A DNA stretch of 64,000 bases. It comes from Kingdonia uniflora. Taxonomy: Eukaryota > Streptophyta > Magnoliopsida > Ranunculales > Circaeasteraceae. The first letter of the stretch is position 1. Each line of letters begins with the position of its first letter. Made by a program: the position numbers and the translations under genes. The notes under the pieces were generated by a model that made no database searches, had not been told where the DNA came from, and worked only from the letters and a program-made list of their open reading frames with translations. This document shows positions 23,226-34,205 of the stretch, one piece after another. The stretch spans positions 248,001-312,000 of the forward strand of contig JACGCM010002840.1 in assembly GCA_014058105.1 (NCBI GenBank), given 5' to 3'.

Positions 23226-23851
23226 TGTTAAGAATCAAGGTAGTTACTCTCTCCTCTCTAGCAAGAACGATACGCAAAAATTCCCAACTTAAGTAGTAAA
23301 TCAACAAAGAATAATATAAATGACACAAAGATTTTCTCGGAAGAGGAAAGTAAAAAACCCTTACGGATAAAAAACTACTCCCCACGAATAATTCACTATG
23401 ATATCAAATAGGTTACAATGATCTTCCAAGCTTCTCAAGCTTTAATGTAGTCTCTTCAAACCCTATCCTCCCTAAGATTAAAATCATACAAGATAGACTA
23501 GCAAAATAACCTAAGTCCCCTTTATGTAGTAGGAAACTTAAAATACAAGTAGAACAAATCTTGAGGCAAACCCAACGACTCAGAATAACATCTAAAGAAA
23601 ACCTACGCCAAGCTTGTTCGAATGGTATCCAAGCCCGTTCGAACGACTTGGACTCCTGGGCCAAAATTCCTGGGAGTTATAAAAGAATCGTTCGAGCGAC
23701 TCTCAGCCTCGTTCGAACGACTTTACGACAATTGGTCTTCAGCCCTAGAAACATGACAACTCGTTCGAACGGCATCCAAGCTCGTTCGAACCACTTCGAT
23801 AATATCAGTCTTCGACAATTCCATTCTTCACATTCGAGTTCACACCTAACA
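23226..23851 (-). repeat. Copia 5' LTR
   Basis: 626 bp, the partner of 18611-19199, ending TGTTAAGAAT on the plus-strand left edge. The TATA box is mutated here (CTACATAAAGG at about 23517-23528), so the copy that would drive transcription has lost its core promoter motif. It carries the same GTTCGAAC palindromes. Confidence 0.93.
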
Positions 23852-23856
23852 AATAC

Positions 23857-24590
23857 TACTCACCGCAGTTCAAAACCGTGGGGGACAACCAGCACCTAAG
23901 ATCTAGCAATGTGTCTTGATCGCAACACTAACTATACTACCTGCAGTTTAGAATTGCGAGGCATCCTAACGAATCAAACAATGTCGCGTAACATATTTTA
24001 TTTAAATAAAACGGCGCAGTTCTGAACTGCGTGGCATGGTCTGCAAGGAAAATTGACTCCCTACACCCTCTCATGCATAGTTTTTTTTACCAAGTTTCCC
24101 TCCAAACCAAAAACTTTCAAAACTAATATATTCTTAATGTCCTTTAAATGCACATTTTCCTACCGAATTGAACGTCGTTAAGTCCCACATAATGTCGCGA
24201 GAGTCCTTATCGTATCCAGGCTATATATTTTTAAAAACAAAATGTAACGTATACACCGAAGTTAAGCGAAGGGTAAAAAAATGGTAACTTACATGTGGCC
24301 GTTACACTTTACAAAAAATGATCTCATCCCAGCCCTCGGTGATTTACACTGACTTGATATTCTCCTGGACAACTGGGTCCATATTTATGTTAGATCGGAG
24401 GACATGCCAGTAAGATTTCTCGACAAAATCTAAGTATTATTACGTTGTTTGCCATATGTTAAACTAAATGGTCGAATGAAAATTTGAAGTTTTAATGTAC
24501 TTTTTTTAGAACCGAGATAAAATATAATATAGGGGATCACTAAATAATGTATTGAAGTGGTACCAATAGATTTTTAAGTATCCGACATTG
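23857..24590. other. Left flank of the mobile-domain gene with imperfect GCAGTTC repeats
   Basis: Three degenerate copies of a partly palindromic word, near 23864 (CGCAGTTCAAAACCGTGGG), 23941 (CTGCAGTTTAGAATTGCGAGG) and 24014 (GCGCAGTTCTGAACTGCG). Two more lie on the right flank of the gene (26817, 26885). The stretch 24300-24420 is partly open (SQPSVIYTDLIFSW) and may be the first exon of the mobile-domain gene; a spacer with many stops follows. Confidence 0.55.
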
Positions 24591-24832
24591 AAGAAGTTGA
24601 TCGACTACATTGGTTTCGAAGAGTTTTCGTCAATTTAGGCGAGAAACTCTTGATTTATGCTCTCTTCGAGCGGTGGTGGCCTTCCACCCATACATTTCAC
24701 TTCCCTTGTAGGGAACTTGGCTTTACATCATTAGACTTTGTAATGTTAAGGGGTTTGTTTTGTGGGATGGGTATGAAACTCACGTACGACGATAAGTACT
24801 CGAGTTTTTCTAAAGCAGAAAAGATTTTCCTC

Positions 24833-25253
24833 TAATCCACAATGCGAATTGAGAATCCCTAAATAGAAGAAATAGTACGAACAACACACAATGGGTAGGA
24901 GAATTTCCTTTTAAAGCTTCAATTGCTTAATCAAAATTAATTACAATCAAATTCTTCTCAATCCCTAAGTCTCTCTCTTAAAATTTCTATTGATCTAACC
25001 TCCCCTAATCTTGCCTAGCCTTTCCCCTTTTTATAAGGGTTACAAGTTCCTACTTCTAATAGGACTTGCCTAGCCTTGCCCCTTTTATAAGGGTTACAAG
25101 TTTTTAGTTATAATAGGACTTACCTAGCCTTGCCCTTTTTATTAGGGTTACAAGTTTCTAGTTACAAGAGGACTCCTATTGCTAAATTAGAGTAATACTC
25201 TAAATAGAAGTAGGACACTAAATTAATGATACTTCATAGATCCTCCTAGATCA
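24833..25253 (-). repeat. 3' LTR of the non-autonomous element
   Basis: 421 bp. It contains about three tandem copies of a roughly 58-bp unit with CCTAGCCTTGCCCCTTTTAT; on the minus strand each unit presents TTATAAAAGGGGC or a close variant, a TATA-box-like word. Confidence 0.9.
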
Positions 25254-25759
25254 TGGCTCCTCTTTTAGGAACCTTGAGCTCCTACTCGAGCTAGAACTGG
25301 AGATGTGGAAACTTGGAATCCCCCCGTATCACGAATATACTACTTCGATTTATTGAGAAGCTTACTCTTTATACCGCTCATGGTCGCAGTCATCCCCCTC
25401 TCTAGAATACCGTACTCCTTCAAAGAACTTTCCTGCTCAATCCATAGATTTTTAATCGATGGTAGTTGAGTGTCTTCTGTAGAGTCTTCATCTAGTGGAG
25501 ATATATAAACGCTTCCAGATCTGATAGTAGTCAATACTCTCTTAAAATCTATCGAAATACTCTTTTAATGGTCATTTGGTATTGTTAATTGAAGATCCAG
25601 TCCCAACTCTTGATTGGAAGACTTCAGCTGGTACTCGCAATTCTTCCTCCGTAGTAGCTTCTTGTGAATCACCTCAATCTTTAGACTTGTATCATACTCG
25701 TGAGGTACAATTGGCTAAATATGTATAACCTCCAATAATGCAGAACTTATTAGTATTGG

Positions 25760-26014
25760 CTATCTACCAAAATGATTGTCATCTTTTTTGGTATCCATAA
25801 ATCCATAAAAAACGGTGATATAAATCTTAAAATCAATTTTAAGATTTTTTCTAGGATTCATAAACTTACCAATATCCGTGATTTCCTCGGATTTGGCATT
25901 TTTGGAATCTCTAGATTCATCGTCATCCCCCTCCTTTTCTTTGCTCAATTTGTTCTTTTTATGATCATGTCGTCTTTTGGAAGTAGAAGCTTTTAAGATC
26001 TTGGTGGTAGACAT
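25760..26014 (-). CDS. Charged ORF of the non-autonomous LTR element, unknown
   Basis: 84-codon ORF beginning MSTTKILKASTSKRRHDHKK, about 100 bp after the primer site, where gag would start. It is Lys/Glu/Asp-rich in the first half (KKNKLSKEKEGDDDES). A second frame at 25534-25340 (RSGSVYISPLDEDSTED) may be its continuation after stops. I recognise no family. A gag remnant is the default guess; it could also be a captured fragment. Confidence 0.35.
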   Translation of the reverse strand: MSTTKILKASTSKRRHDHKKNKLSKEKEGDDDESRDSKNAKSEEITDIGKFMNPRKNLKIDFKIYITVFYGFMDTKKDDNHFGR

Positions 26015-26127
26015 GATGTTCTTCTTCTTCTAATTAGATCTCTTCCTAGATTGTTTGAGTCGGTCGCATGTCAAGACATTAAACCACAATCTCCCAAGGA
26101 TGAATAGAGTACCGCTCTGATACCACT

Positions 26128-26547
26128 TAATTCACAATACGAATAGAGAAACCCTAATTAACAGAAAAATATGAAGAACAAACCAATTGGTTGGGAAAAA
26201 TCCCTTTAGAGCTTCAATTGCTTAATTAAAATCAATTACAATCGAATTCCTCTCAAACCCTAAGTCTCTCTCCTGGAATTTCCATTGATCTCCCCCTCCT
26301 AATCTTGCCTAGCCATGCCCTTTTTTATAAGGGTTTCAAGTTCCTAGTTCCAATAGGACTTACCTAGCCTTGACCCTTTTATAAGGGTTAAAAGTTCCTG
26401 GTTATAATAGGACTTGCCTAGCCTTACCCATTTTATAAGGGCTGCAAGTTCCTAGTTACAATAGGACTCCTATTACTAAATTAGAGTAATACTCTAAATA
26501 GAAGTAGAACACTAAATTAGTGATTCTTCATAGATCCTCCTAGATCA
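26128..26547 (-). repeat. 5' LTR of the non-autonomous element
   Basis: 420 bp, partner of 24833-25253, with the same triplicated unit between about 26303 and 26475. On the minus strand it starts TGATCTAGGAGG. Confidence 0.9.
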
Positions 26548-26780
26548 TCCCCGGAGTCATAGATAATGACATCAAGTATGGTAGCATCACTCTCGCGTAT
26601 TTGAATCCAGAATTTAACAATTACAACCAAGACATGGATATAGTGTATGCGAGGACATTTATTGGGTATATAATGGGTAATCTTTTCTTCACAAATGCTA
26701 GCACATCTCTTCCAATGGGTTATCTTGTAGCTTTGACAGACTACCATATTATAGGTCCGCTACCAAACTTTAAACTTTAG

Positions 26781-27652
26781 CCATCCACGTGGCATAATCT
26801 TGACTGTATATCTGCCATGCAGTTTAGAAGTGAGGGGCATAAGAGCTATTTGACACGTGTCATTATATAATTAGTTTTTGATGTCGCGCAATTCAGAAGT
26901 GTGGGGGATGAATAAAGTAAAAATCCACCTTCAAGGTGGTATGACCACCCTTAAAGTAGATTTTGGGTTGCTGCATAGCTATTCCACCTACCTATTATAG
27001 GTAGAAAAGAGAAAAAGATGGTGAATTCTCTTTTTCTCCTTGCCATGTCATCCTTCACATAGCTATTGCATATGCTCTTACATCGATCAGAAGGAAAGCA
27101 GAAAGCTAGCTCTGCATTAATCTTATTTTATAGGCTGAGAGAGTCATAGATATACACTTCTCTTTCTGCAAAAACTATTTCTTAAATCTTTTAACAAGTT
27201 ACTAATTAAAATAGCAATTCCTTTATCCTGCTGAAATGTATTGTAGCCAAGGAGAATTGCATTCTCAATGTCCAATTCTTCTTTCTTAAGTTCCCACATT
27301 GATTAATCTTAGTAAAGTTTATCTTTCATTTTGTATCTTATTATTTCTTTCTTTCAGCTACATGTTCATTAGTTTTCCTTCATATACATTATGTTCTACA
27401 TGGCTTTAACATTGGTTTTTTTGCATTCTACTTTTTTTGTAGAGAACATGAATGCCTCATTTATATAGGTGGTGGATAATATGCATCAGAATAAGGAGAA
27501 TAGAATGGGACCCGAGAAACAATTTTGCATTGGCAAGGTACACATTTATATGGTTCATATATGAGATTTTTATTTTCCATGATTGACTCTTTGCCCAATA
27601 ATATTGGTTATGTTGTCTATAATCCCCTCGGATTAGGGTCTTACAAGGTTAT
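26781..27652. other. Flank between PMD gene and Gypsy-2
   Basis: No solid gene. 26817-26842 and 26885-26909 carry the GCAGTTTAGAAGTG-type repeats also seen left of the PMD gene. About 26930-27090 resembles a miniature element (ends CCACCTTCAAGGTGG and ATATGCTCTTAC), not proven. A short open stretch at 27470-27538 (DNMHQNKENRMGPEKQFC) sits between a possible acceptor (TTATATAG) and donor (AAG|GTACAC) and could be one exon of an unknown gene. GTTAT at 27648-27652 is the Gypsy-2 target site. Confidence 0.4.
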
Positions 27653-28235
27653 TGTAATGGCCTAATTTCGTAGCTCGAAATAACTCAAAATTAGATTTTA
27701 CACCAAATGTACCTGTGACAAGAATGAGTGTAATACAAAAAATGACACAGGTGATTTAGCATAGAAAATCTTTGAATAAGTAAAAAAACTGCGACCTCAA
27801 GCTGAGGGTTTAGTAACTGTAACTTTTATTGCTTGAGGCTAATATCTTATTACAAGTAATCTCTTAAGCTATAACTATTTGATCTTGAAATAAGAATTCT
27901 TGTGGTGTTTAGAATAAAGAAATTCCTGTGTTAGAATCTTAGAAATTCTGGTCCTTATCTCCTCTAAAACTTTTTTTTATATAGACTGCAGCTTGTTATC
28001 GTGTAGAAGCACATTTTCCTGATAATGAGGTAAGTGCTAGTTGAATGTGTAACTATTAGTTTGTGGGAGACAGGTATCTTTGACTTGTTCATATTTTATT
28101 ATAGTGCTCAATCCACGTTCTTTATCAGTTTGTGGTCAAGGTGTTAATACTGACTGTATATGTCACGTGTATAATGTGTAAGTCTGGTATTGAGGTAGTT
28201 CAAATTTGAAATAGGTCGAGGGATAGGTCCTTACA
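27653..28235 (-). repeat. Gypsy-2 3' LTR
   Basis: 583 bp, uninterrupted. On the minus strand it starts TGTAAGGACCTATCCC and has a TATA box (CTATATAAAAA, plus about 27975-27985). A purine run (GCGAGGGGGCGAT on the minus strand, plus 28236-28248) abuts it as the polypurine tract. Confidence 0.92.
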
Positions 28236-28248
28236 ATCGCCCCCTCGC

Positions 28249-29432
28249 AACTGAAGGCACATGTGGCTTTAGTTGAGAAAAAACTTTGTTTGAATATTTT
28301 ATTAGAAGTTGGAAATGTATGATGTGGAATTGGACTGGTTGGGTACACAATGTAAAAAACACAAATTTGTGACATAAATTATGACCAGTTAGAGTGGTCG
28401 TATATTTGTAAGAGATTAAAATAGTCAACAATCGGTCGTTTTTCATACATAGAAATACTGGTACACCTCTCGTGTATATTAGCTCCTTTTATTTCAATCC
28501 TGTTTCTCTCCTTCCCTCTTAGAACTGCACGATTTAGAATTTTCTCTGATATCTGTCGCTTATTTCCTCTCTAGATTACCTAATTCCTTCTGTATATCTT
28601 CTTCCATCTTTATTTTTTGGATTTTGCTGCCTCTTTACTTGGCTAAATTGAACTTGAGAAGCCACCATTCCGAATCTGCGAATCTATTGGGTAAGAACTT
28701 TGGAACTCTAGCCTTGATTCCATTTCTTCTGATCCAATTCTGCAATTTTAATAAGCTAGGGTTTGTTGTTCTCTCTACAGTTGTAGTAATATAATTGAAG
28801 CTTGATTTTAGGGTTTGTTGCTCGTAATGAGAAGGTACCATCTCTCTTTCCCTGCTCGTCTTATCTTCCTCTCATTTCCACTAAATTAAAACTTTAGGTT
28901 TTTTTTTTTTTTTTGGCTTAAATTGTATGCTGATTACTTTCATGTAAAGCCTTTTTTGTGTTTTAGAATTTTTCTTGTTTAATTTTGTATCCATATGGAA
29001 CAAAAACCTAAGAACTTGAGCAACATAAAATCTAAATATTAGAAACTTAATTTGTTTTGTCATTACTATCCTTAAAGCTTTTTTTGGTTCCCAGGTACGC
29101 CTGATTGCCCTCGAAATCTATAATTATAGACCCTTGATTAATTAAAGGTTTAAGATAGTCACACCTTCGACTCAACGGAGTATGAAATGGATGAGGGAAA
29201 AATAGGTCAACAACAGGGTACCGATATGATGTTAATTCATTTATTCGCTATCATTTCGCAAGAGCTAGATTTTTCTAATAGGTTTTAGCGGGCAATCCAA
29301 TTATGGGAAGTTTAATTGTTTTGAATAATGTGCAACTTGATGATGGAAAAGGTTGTGTCCTTTTCATCACTTATGTTATTATTTCTTTATTTTTCTCATT
29401 TTTGATGTTATCTGTTGTTTCCTTGATGTAAG
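28249..29432 (+). other. Gene-like 5' segment inside Gypsy-2, before Gypsy-1
   Basis: On the plus strand (antisense to Gypsy-2), 28480-28850 looks like a plant 5' leader: pyrimidine-rich, with an apparent intron whose ends are TTGG|GTAAGAAC (near 28688) and CTCTCTACAG|TTG (near 28780), then an ATG near 28827. Further short open pieces (VRLIALEIYNYRPLIN near 29095) follow. No protein family is recognised. It continues beyond Gypsy-1 at 42254. It is possibly a captured host fragment. Confidence 0.35.
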
Positions 29433-29967
29433 TGTAGTAGTATATTTCCCAGAGTCGACAAGAGTAAGCCAGAAAAGTGTAGTCGAAGACATGCAAATGA
29501 TAGTCCTTCATAGACGAAGACAGTTCAACACTTGTAAGCCAGCACGGTGTAGTCGAAGATAGCTCAGCATTTAAGAAGATACTAAAAGTCCTCGACCTAC
29601 CAAAAGTAGCTGTTGTAGCTTAGTCAAGAGAGAACTGTTAGAGATCCACGAAGTTTGCTCACTTCCCCCGGAATATGAGACTTTTTCTTTCTTTTTGTAA
29701 AACTGCCTGTATGACTATAAATATAGGTAGAGAATAGATACTAACACACAATATTTTACTATTCTTACTTCAGACACCTACCTTCACTCTAAAGTGTGTA
29801 ATAACTAGCATTTTACAGGATTTTACATAAAAATCCTCCTCGAAGTCATAGTTTTTCTCAGCCTTTATTGAGTTCTCCACGTAAAATCTTGTTTTATCTA
29901 GCTTATTGCCTTCTCTTTACGCATAAGTATTGGCGAAGATTCTCCTTTTGGAAAAGATACCACTACA
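29433..29967 (+). repeat. Gypsy-1 5' LTR
   Basis: 535 bp. TATA box TATAAATA at 29716-29723. It has three short repeats of the form GTAAGCCAGNANNGTGTAGTCGAAGA in the first 150 bp. Confidence 0.93.
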
Positions 29968-29968
29968 A

Positions 29969-29986
29969 TTGGCACCGTCTGTGGAA
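29969..29986 (+). other. Gypsy-1 primer-binding site
   Basis: TTGGCACCGTCTGTGG right after the 5' LTR. The same word follows the Gypsy-2 5' LTR. It has the TGGCRCCG form common in Tat/Athila-type elements. Confidence 0.8.
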
Positions 29987-30028
29987 ATTACCATACTTTT
30001 TTTACCATCACTGGTCTAAACGCCGTCC

Positions 30029-31640
30029 AATGACGAACATGAACATAAGAAGTCAGTCCAGTACTGTTAGAGATCAGGAAATACCATAAAATTTTGATCT
30101 TCACAATGCCATACTCGAGCTTCAACAACAGATGGTCGTAGAAAAAGCCAAAAGAATGGAAGATCAACGTGTCCACGCTCAAGCTCTTCAAATAGAGAGA
30201 GACGAACGGCAGAAAGCCTTAGATCAGCAGAGCCAAACACATCTGAGAGAAATGGAACGACTAAGAAGAACGCAAGATCGGCTTACTGGCTAACAAACGT
30301 CCCCTCCACTTGCTCGAAGCGAGCATAGATCAAGAGAAATTCAACACGACGATCTACCAAGAGAAGATGAGCTATGTATTTCTCGATCCAGATCCGGGAA
30401 CCCGAACAGGACCTCTTGACATTTTGGTTTAACATCCTCAGCATCGACAACTCAAGGAAGTCGATGCACTCGACATCTAACTCTCCCACCTGAAAGAATA
30501 CCGATCAGGGATCGATTAGGACCAAAGGGATAGGGAGATTTTGTTCCTCAGATTGCAGCCTTGCCATTTCTCCTGCAATAATTCATCACATTGGACGACT
30601 TCAACAACAGAATCTAGGCCATAAATTTTGACATTCCAGGCTGAAGGTCCGCACTTGATAGAATCGAGACTAACTCCATCTCTTCTCATCTCGAAGCTAA
30701 GCCCATTCTAGACAATTTCCATATATCCATATTTATTTAGTATGCGGGCCTAACTGACCCACTTATGCATGTTCAACATTTTAAAGCCGCAGTGGGATTA
30801 TATTCCAAACTTGACCACATGCTATGTAGGCTATTTAATATGAGCCTGAAGGAAGAACCGCTCCAGTGGTTCCATACCATTCAAGAGGCCTCGATCACCA
30901 TGTTCCGCCAGTTGCAGCATCTTTTCGAATCCAATTGCGCTCATGCCAGAGAATGAGAAATTACTGTTGATTCCTACAGGAAACAAGGAAAATAGGGAAC
31001 TCAGACCCTAAGATCGTCATTCCAGCATTCATCTCCGCCCTGCACATTGACTCAAAAGTTCGAGAAGAACTTACTCTACACAAGCCGCGTACAGTCACTG
31101 AGATGATTGATGTGGTTAATGACTACATCGAACTGGAGCGATCAAAGAAAGATAAGATTAAAAGCTCATCTATAATCTATTCTCGTAAAACATCTTCGAC
31201 CCCATCTCAACAAATAGTCACTCCTGAAGTGCCTAAACAACGCGACAGAAATATCGACAATAATAGAAGAAGGGACGACAGACCAGACAAACCTGTCCCT
31301 GTTTTGCCACCAATGACAACAACTTTCTCCGCTATCTTGCCAACGATAAAGGGAGATAAGTGCTATCATACATAGCAGACAATTCCTGATCTTCCCTATA
31401 GACCACTATGTAAGTATCACAACGTGCATAACCCTGAGACTGATGCCTGTTACTCCCTCATACAAATCTTCTATCACATCCTATTAGCTGGAAGACTTCA
31501 CAATTATGTCATCGACATCCAAAAATTCCTCAAGAATGAAGCAAAAAATAAAGAAGTGGAGCAAAATTAGGCTTAAGGGCAAGCTCGCCACCTGTACATG
31601 ATTAAGATCGAGAAAGGGAAAAAAAAGAAAACATGACGAT
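30029..31640 (+). pseudogene. Gypsy-1 gag, broken
   Basis: The reading frame starts with the ATG at 30029 (MTNMNIRSQSS) and has a stop at 30087, then a coiled-coil-like stretch (ELQQQMVVEKAKRMEDQRV). The retrotransposon gag core is near 30730-30955: KAAVGLYSKLDHMLCRLF and LQWFHTIQEASITMFRQL, matching the F-N-L--A--WF--L----I-S---L pattern. After a stop at 30956 the frame shifts and continues to about 31570. A basic region with ERSKKDKIKSSS follows near 31130. Gag would form the virus-like particle; this copy cannot. Confidence 0.78.
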
Positions 31641-31661
31641 CAAATTACATCTTACTGTAAA

Positions 31662-32327
31662 ATGACCTCCTTGGATAAATCAACAAAATTTCTTCCTAGC
31701 ACAAGTAAATTGAAGCATCCTTACGAAATGACTTTCGAAGACTGTGACACAAGCCACGCCAAATACCCCCATGATGATCCCCTCGTCATTATGCTCAAAG
31801 TCGGGCAGGACTATTTACATACACTTCTTATCGATATTGGATGCGCCACATTTGTATTGCTCAGAAGAGCAATTGAGGTCCTAGGCCTTACAAAGTCAGT
31901 AAAAGCTTCGACAATAACAATCACAGGCTTCAATGGTTTGAAAGAATTAGCCATAAGAGAAATCACTCTACCAGTTCAGGCAGGCTTCGAAACTACATTC
32001 ATCAAATTTCTTGTCATCTATGCAGAGTCCAAATACTTGGGAATTTTGGATCGAAGCTGGTTGCATTCACTCAAAGCAGTGCCTTCCACTTATCATTTAA
32101 CAGTGTGTTTTCCAACAAATCATGGAATATATGAAATCCAGGGCAGCCAAGAAGTTGCACGAATGTATGAAAATACCACAACCAACCCTCATACAACCAA
32201 ACTTCTCAAAGCATCACACTACAGGAAGAAGAATAGACAACTTTTGAACAGCACGACATCGAGATGGTCGAATCTATTGAACTCGATGGCCCGGGACGCA
32301 CAACCTTCATCGGCTCTAAATTATTGA
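31662..32327 (+). pseudogene. Gypsy-1 aspartic protease region, active site altered
   Basis: Open for 221 codons. DDPLVIMLKVGQDYLHTLLI leads into the active-site triad, which reads D-I-G instead of D-T/S/G-G (LLIDIGCATFVL near 31830). FNGLKELAIREITLPVQ and IYAESKYLGILDRSWLHSL are the usual downstream blocks of plant Gypsy proteases. The active-site change and the loss of frame into RT suggest inactivity. Confidence 0.8.
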
Positions 32328-32389
32328 CTGATGAAAAAGAGGCCATGATACAACTACTTAAGAAGAATAACAATATTTTTGCCTGGACT

Positions 32390-33640
32390 TTTCAAGAAAC
32401 GCCCAACATCGATCCTTTAATCGCTTATCAACGACTCAGCCTCCTTCCTGACAGCAAAGCTATCATTTAAAAATGATGGAATCTAGCCCCCCGACTCTGC
32501 GATACAGTAAATGAAGAAATTGATTAACTCCTTCAGGTAGAATTTATTTGAGAAGCTAAATATCCGAAGTGGGCTTCTAATATCATGGCGGTACCAAAGA
32601 AAAATGACAAAATCGGCTTTTGTGTTAACTTCACAGAACCCAACAAGTTCACACTTAAAGACAGTTTTCCGCTACCACTAATTCCATAACTTCTCGACTC
32701 AGTAGCAGGACACGAACTTCTTTCTATGTTAGATGCAGCCTTTGGTTATAACCAAGTTCCACTAGCCAAAGAAGATCAAGAAAAATCAACCTTCGTCACC
32801 GACAGAGGTCTCTACTGTTACACGGTCATGCCTTCCAGTTTAAAAAATGCAGGAGCTACTTTCCAAACACTTGAGACTAAAATGTTCAAAGATTATCTCG
32901 ACACAATATTGGAAGTATGCATCGATGATATGATTTGCAAAAACCTGAAACGAGAGGACCACTCCAGTAACCTCCAAACTATATTCGATATCCTTCGCAA
33001 GTACCAAATAAAACTTAACCCAGAGAAATGTCAATTTGGAGTTGCCTCTGGAAAATTCCTGGGACATCTAGTCAGCAAAAAAGGAATAAAAATCGATCTT
33101 GCATAAATCAAGGCACTCATGGCAATGCCATCCCCTCGAACAAAAAAAGACATTCAAAAATTCACAGGCAAAATCGCTGTTCTTCGCAGATTCATCTAAA
33201 ACTCATATGATCGATGCAAACTCTTTTACCTCCTTCTTCATGACAACCCCACTCCTCTTTTGATCAAGCAGCACAAGGAAGTCATTTGGACTCCTGACTG
33301 TGAGATGGCTTTCCAAGATCTTAAACGATACTTGGGGCGTCCTCCTATAATGAGTACTCCAATTGATGCCAAATCTTTTACAATGTACTTACTCACAACC
33401 AACTATTTGATAAGTTCCATCCTTATTCGAGATGATGGCGGAGTAGAAAAACCAATCTATTTCATCAGCAAAACACTTACGCCTGCTAAAAGAGGTACAC
33501 GACAACAACAAAATAGCTACTCGCTCTGGTCTACAGTTCTCAAAAACTTTATCCCTACTTTCAAGCTCATCCCATCAAAGTCATCACCAAATACCCCCTC
33601 AAACTAGTATTCTCCAAAAAAGAAAAATCTCGACGAATCA
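32390..33640 (+). pseudogene. Gypsy-1 reverse transcriptase and RNase H, broken
   Basis: RT opens with AYQRLSLLPDSKAI and has EAKYPKWASNIMAVPKKND, SMLDAAFGYNQVPL (first catalytic Asp, about 32727), YCYTVMPSSLKNAGATFQ and VCIDDMIC (two Asp of the YVDD box, about 32914-32937), all intact. KYQIKLNPEKCQFGVASGKF and GHLVSKKGI follow. The first RNase H (33260-33600) shows VIWTPDCEMAFQDLK and KPIYFISKTLTPAK. Stops at about 32468, 32526, 32551, 32689, 33105 and 33198 break the polyprotein. Active residues are kept. Confidence 0.88.
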
Positions 33641-33644
33641 AGCA

Positions 33645-34205
33645 ATGGTCTATTTTCCTTGGAGAATACGACATTTCCTTCGAAACCCAAATATATCTGT
33701 CAAGGGACAAGCAGTGGCCAACTTTTTGGCTGGCTTTCACGTTGAAGACTCAGATTGGGAAGAACTCGAAGAAATCTTCATAGATGACTCAATAACAAAA
33801 CTAGACACATGGTCCAAAAGCTCTGGTTGGCGACTTTTTACAGACGGATCCACTAGACCACAAGGATCGGGGATTGGCATCGTCCTCGCCATGCCTTCTA
33901 ATCATCGAATTGAAAAAGCTATCAAACTCAACTTCTATGCCACCAACAATGAGACCGAATATAAAAGAATCTTACATGGTCCCGTTCTCGTACTTACTCT
34001 TGGAGCATAAGAATTAGCAGTCTACGTCGACTCTTTGCTTGCGGTAAATTATTACAACAAAACTTTCAAAACAATGGGAAAAATATGATTATGTAGCTCT
34101 GGTTGAAGAAAAGATGCAGCGATTCAAACATGCATCAATTTCTTACTTACCCCGACAGGAAAATTGACATGCCGATGCTTTAGGTAACATCGCTGCAATA
34201 TTGGG
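33645..34205 (+). pseudogene. Gypsy-1 second RNase H domain
   Basis: VKGQAVANFLAGFHVEDSDW leads into WRLFTDGSTRPQGSGIGIVL and NNETEYKRILHG, an RNase H fold of the plant type with D (TDGS) and E (NETEY). A stop follows LGA at 34008; AVYVDSLLAV continues it. An additional archaeal/plant-type RNase H between the first RNase H and integrase is a hallmark of the Tat lineage and supports that placement. Confidence 0.82.

Larger units (their letters stand above)
18611..23851 (-). mobile_element. Full-length Ty1/Copia retrotransposon, minus strand, inactive
   Basis: Two LTRs (18611-19199 and 23226-23851) bracket gag, protease, integrase and RT-RNase H in the Copia order on the minus strand. The flanks AATAT (18606-18610) and AATAC (23852-23856) are a 5-bp target duplication with one mutation. 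The primer-binding site follows the 5' LTR on the minus strand, and a polypurine tract (AAGTGGGAGAT) precedes the 3' LTR. Stops, frameshifts and a lost RT aspartate make it inactive. Substitutions between the LTRs are visible, so it is old. Confidence 0.93.
24833..26547 (-). mobile_element. 1.7-kb non-autonomous LTR element inside the PMD gene
   Basis: Two LTRs (24833-25253 and 26128-26547) enclose only 874 bp, with no protease, RT or integrase. On the minus strand the 5' LTR is followed by TGGTATCAGAGCGG, a near-perfect initiator-Met tRNA primer site (26112-26126), and the 3' LTR is preceded by the purine run AAAAGAGGAGCC (25254-25267). Flanks TCCTC and TCCCC are a 5-bp target duplication with one change. 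Its termini read TGAT...ATTA. It would depend on another element's enzymes. Confidence 0.9.
24590..26780 (+). pseudogene. Plant mobile domain (PMD) gene, split by an LTR element
   Basis: PMD (aminotransferase-like, MAIN/MAIL family) proteins occur in plants both as host genes and inside transposons. The left part (to 24832) reads LLIYALFERWWPSTHTFHFPC, matching the family block ALVERWRPETHTFHLP, then LDFVMLRGLFCGMG. The right part is open from 26553 to 26779 (GVIDNDIKYGSITLAYL, then VYARTFIGYIMGNLFF, the family AR-YLLYLLG block). The inserted element occupies 24833-26547. Joining codon 24830-24832 to 26553 keeps the frame with no loss. Total sequence seen is short for the domain and it ends at a stop (26780). 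Upstream exons are unclear. It could be host-derived or a transposon gene. Confidence 0.7.

Noticed and set aside
28163..28446. Two minus-strand ORFs across the Gypsy-2 3' LTR edge
   Set aside because: They cross LTR and polypurine tract and match nothing; chance frames.
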